Part shown: in pieces, positions 58,127 to 60,000 of the stretch
Layout: the number at the start of each line of letters is the position of its first letter
Numbering within the stretch: the first letter of the stretch is position 1
Source of the DNA: Membranipora membranacea
Taxonomy: Eukaryota; Bryozoa; Gymnolaemata; Cheilostomatida; Membraniporidae
Length of the DNA: 60,000 nucleotides
NCBI GenBank assembly: GCA_914767715.1
Contig: OU612073.1
Span: forward strand, 18,230,001 to 18,290,000
Reading direction: 5' to 3'
Program-made: the position numbers and the translations under genes
Notes under the pieces: generated by a model
Database searches by the model: none
Seen by the model: only the letters and a program-made list of their open reading frames with translations
What the model was told of the DNA's origin: nothing

Positions 58127-60000
58127 TTAGTAAGGAGAAGGCAATCCCAAATACTCAATAGCCATGGGAATACCGATGAAGCTGAACGCAATGAACACCA
58201 GAATGATCGATATATGAACCCAGTTATCTTCTAGCTCTTGCTTCTGCTTCCTACGCTTGCTGCAGATTTTAGGCCTGTATTTATCATTATCATTGTCCAG
58301 CACTTCAGGGACGGGATCAGACCCACCCGCCTCAGCAGTCACAGTGTTTCGTCTTCTTGGTGTTGGACCATTAGCTTGAGAATCCTGACGATTGTATTTC
58401 CTGAGTCTTGGCATTGTTTGAGCGGACACGTCCAGTCTTGGAGTTTTTTGCCCTTCATCACCTCTCGGTGTTCGAGGAGTTGCCTCCACACTAGATGTTT
58501 CATCTGTTGCGGAGATCTGAGTACCAAAGCTTGGCACTTCTTTCGGCGGAGAAGCCTTCAACTCTAGGATACACATTCTTTTACTACCCGGCTCAAATCT
58601 CAGAATAAAGCTTGAAATCTTCTCATCAAGTGTGACATCTTTCACAAACTGTACAAAAGTGCACAATGAACCGATACAGACTTCGTCATCAAAGTTTGTG
58701 TCTCTTATTCTTCGCGGTTTGATATGTTTGATATCAAAGGATGTCAGGCGGCGGATTGTAGCTGTGTCATCTACATCGCTGTCATCATCATCCTCATCAT
58801 CGTCATCAGTGTAATACCCGCAGAGTAGTGTGTTAATCCCTGACAGGTGGGCATCGCTCCACCACCTGCAAATACATAATTATAATATAATAATATACAC
58901 TTTATTTGCTATTCAGTGCCCTTTTCGTACAGAAGACATGATACAACTCATCTATTTAGTGTAGCCTGATACTCATCACCAAGGCCATAGACATATTATT
59001 ATATTGAATACTATGTTTTATTATGAATGTATATTAAATTTGATACAATTTATCATGTATCTATATAGCAATTTACATATAACCCGCATTTGTCTGTTTA
59101 AAACCAAGCACGTTAGGTCTATTGCAAATATCTATTTGTTTGCATAAAAGTTTCTCCCTCACACAGGTCAGGGAGAGCTTGAAAACAGAACAAATTTTGC
59201 CAACAAATACCACCAGTTTTGTCATGTACAAGCCATTGATGATTGTTTCCTCTAATAGAGAAGCCTGCTAACTAACAATAACTAAAACACACACATGACA
59301 AATTTTATTCGAATTTACTTGCTGTTTAGTAAGAAACAGAAGATTGGGCTGCCCCTAAAAAGTGACGCAAGGTGCCCTAAATCCTCATACTGAGAATGTG
59401 ATACATCCTAGAAAACTAGAATGCATCCTAGAGGTGAGGCCATGGTGGACCTCCTAATCGTGGGTGTGCAGCGAGCTGCCAAAACTGAACTGGCACTAAC
59501 CGGCCATTGGCAGTGACACTTTGATCTTAGCCATTAGGCCGAGAAGCGAATTTACGTACCCTAGCCTAACTGCGGGGGAAGGCAAGTCAAACTGTCCCTC
59601 CAGTCTAACTTTTAGTTCTATGGCATTGTAGTTGATGTCAAAACACTGAATCTCACTCGGGTAGATGATCACACCAGAGTCTAGGTCTAGTTTGTTAACT
59701 CTGTAGAATCCACTGCTGTGATCTGAAGGTGGTGTGTCTTTGTTACGGCTGCCTTTCTTTATGGTCATGTACCTGAAACAATAGATACACTCAAAGTGAA
59801 AAACTCATCATTTCTTCTAGAGAAATTACATATTTCCACATATTGTTTACTATAATCAAAAGCCAACAACAGCATAGTATATCATATTGTCTGCTGCATA
59901 ACATTCACAAAAATAGTCCATGTTGCAAGCTAACAAATATTGCTAATTCGGGTGTCTAATGGTGGTTGTCCCCTCCTCACATTGGGATAGACAACTCTTA
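58127..60000 (-). CDS. DXO/RAI1-like protein with C-terminal membrane anchor (3' part)
   Basis: Two exons are visible, 59772-59560 and 58865-58127; the gene continues beyond the window. The exon pair reads FYRVNKLDLDSGVIIYPSEI, QCFDINYNAIELKVRLEG, then AVRLGWWSDAHLSGINTLLC, a long Asp/Glu run, TATIRRLTSFDIKHI, VCIGSLCTFVQFVKDV and FILRFEPGSKRM. The order GExDC...ELK...LKWWxQSFLxGI...F...FL.F...F.FEPG is that of DXO/RAI1 decapping nucleases. Here GEVDC is SEIQC and WAQSF is WSDAH, so two metal/active-site positions differ while the Glu and the ELK motif remain. After the domain come about 100 polar residues (PRTPR, PTPRRR), a basic SKRRKQKQ, and one hydrophobic helix (VHISIILVFIAFSFIGIPMA) near the end, a tail-anchor layout. 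Family assignment is from remembered motifs and needs an alignment. Confidence 0.55.

Noticed and set aside
1-60000. CRISPR arrays, bacterial operons, phage or plasmid content
   Set aside because: No spaced short direct repeats of CRISPR type. All recognised genes are split by spliceosomal introns, so the window is eukaryotic.

Overview
The window is nuclear DNA of an AT-rich invertebrate animal. Genes are split by GT-AG introns with metazoan gene structure, there is no operon organisation, and the DNA between genes is filled with LINEs, tRNA-derived SINEs, MITEs and segmental duplications. Gene families fit a metazoan: TAF12, HSD17B8, an NPA-type aquaporin, a TRIM-like RING/B-box protein, a WAP-domain secreted protein and a DXO-like protein. 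I cannot name the phylum from this sequence alone.

Layout. 1-7.9 kb: head-to-tail array of a 3,046-bp unit, two complete copies and a partial third, with no convincing gene. 7.9-17.4 kb: duplication-rich block. Two diverged copies of a repeat (7.9-8.5 and 16.8-17.4 kb) flank a large inverted duplication (arms about 8.78-11.99 and 12.69-15.09 kb). Each arm carries one copy of a two-exon gene for a small secreted Gly/Asp/His-rich protein, transcribed outward from mirrored TATA promoters. The left arm alone holds two adjacent TTAA-flanked 377-bp MITEs. 15.9-20.3 kb: a duplicated segment carrying intron-containing tRNA-Asp(GTC) genes (three complete, one truncated). 18.5-24.6 kb (minus): a ten-exon gene for a secreted Cys-rich protein ending in a WAP domain. 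One intron carries a Harbinger-like MITE.

27.8-31.8 kb (minus): RING/B-box/coiled-coil/beta-propeller gene with several lesions, probably a decaying TRIM paralog. 33.7-37.0 kb (minus): complete six-exon TAF12. 37.2-39.4 kb: SINEs, a 1.09-kb TIR element and a near-perfect hairpin. 40.5-45.1 kb (plus): complete eight-exon HSD17B8, with LINE/SINE debris in its last intron. 46.1-49.8 kb (minus): almost intact two-ORF CR1/L2-type LINE with one in-frame stop in the reverse transcriptase. 50.1-51.3 kb (minus): 5'-truncated Rex1-like LINE. 53.9-57.05 kb (plus): complete six-exon aquaporin, with a duplicated segment upstream. 58.1-60 kb (minus): 3' part of a gene resembling the DXO/RAI1 decapping-nuclease family, with altered active-site residues and an apparent C-terminal membrane anchor.

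The protein-coding genes are functionally unrelated neighbours: transcription (TAF12), mitochondrial fatty-acid synthesis (HSD17B8), membrane water/solute transport (aquaporin) and secreted proteins. The most unusual items are the intron-bearing tRNA-Asp cluster, the membrane-anchored DXO-like protein with an apparent Asp/Gln exchange, and the inverted duplication whose empty site dates the MITE insertions. Exon coordinates were derived by hand from splice signals, frame continuity and family resemblance; no alignment or transcript data were available.
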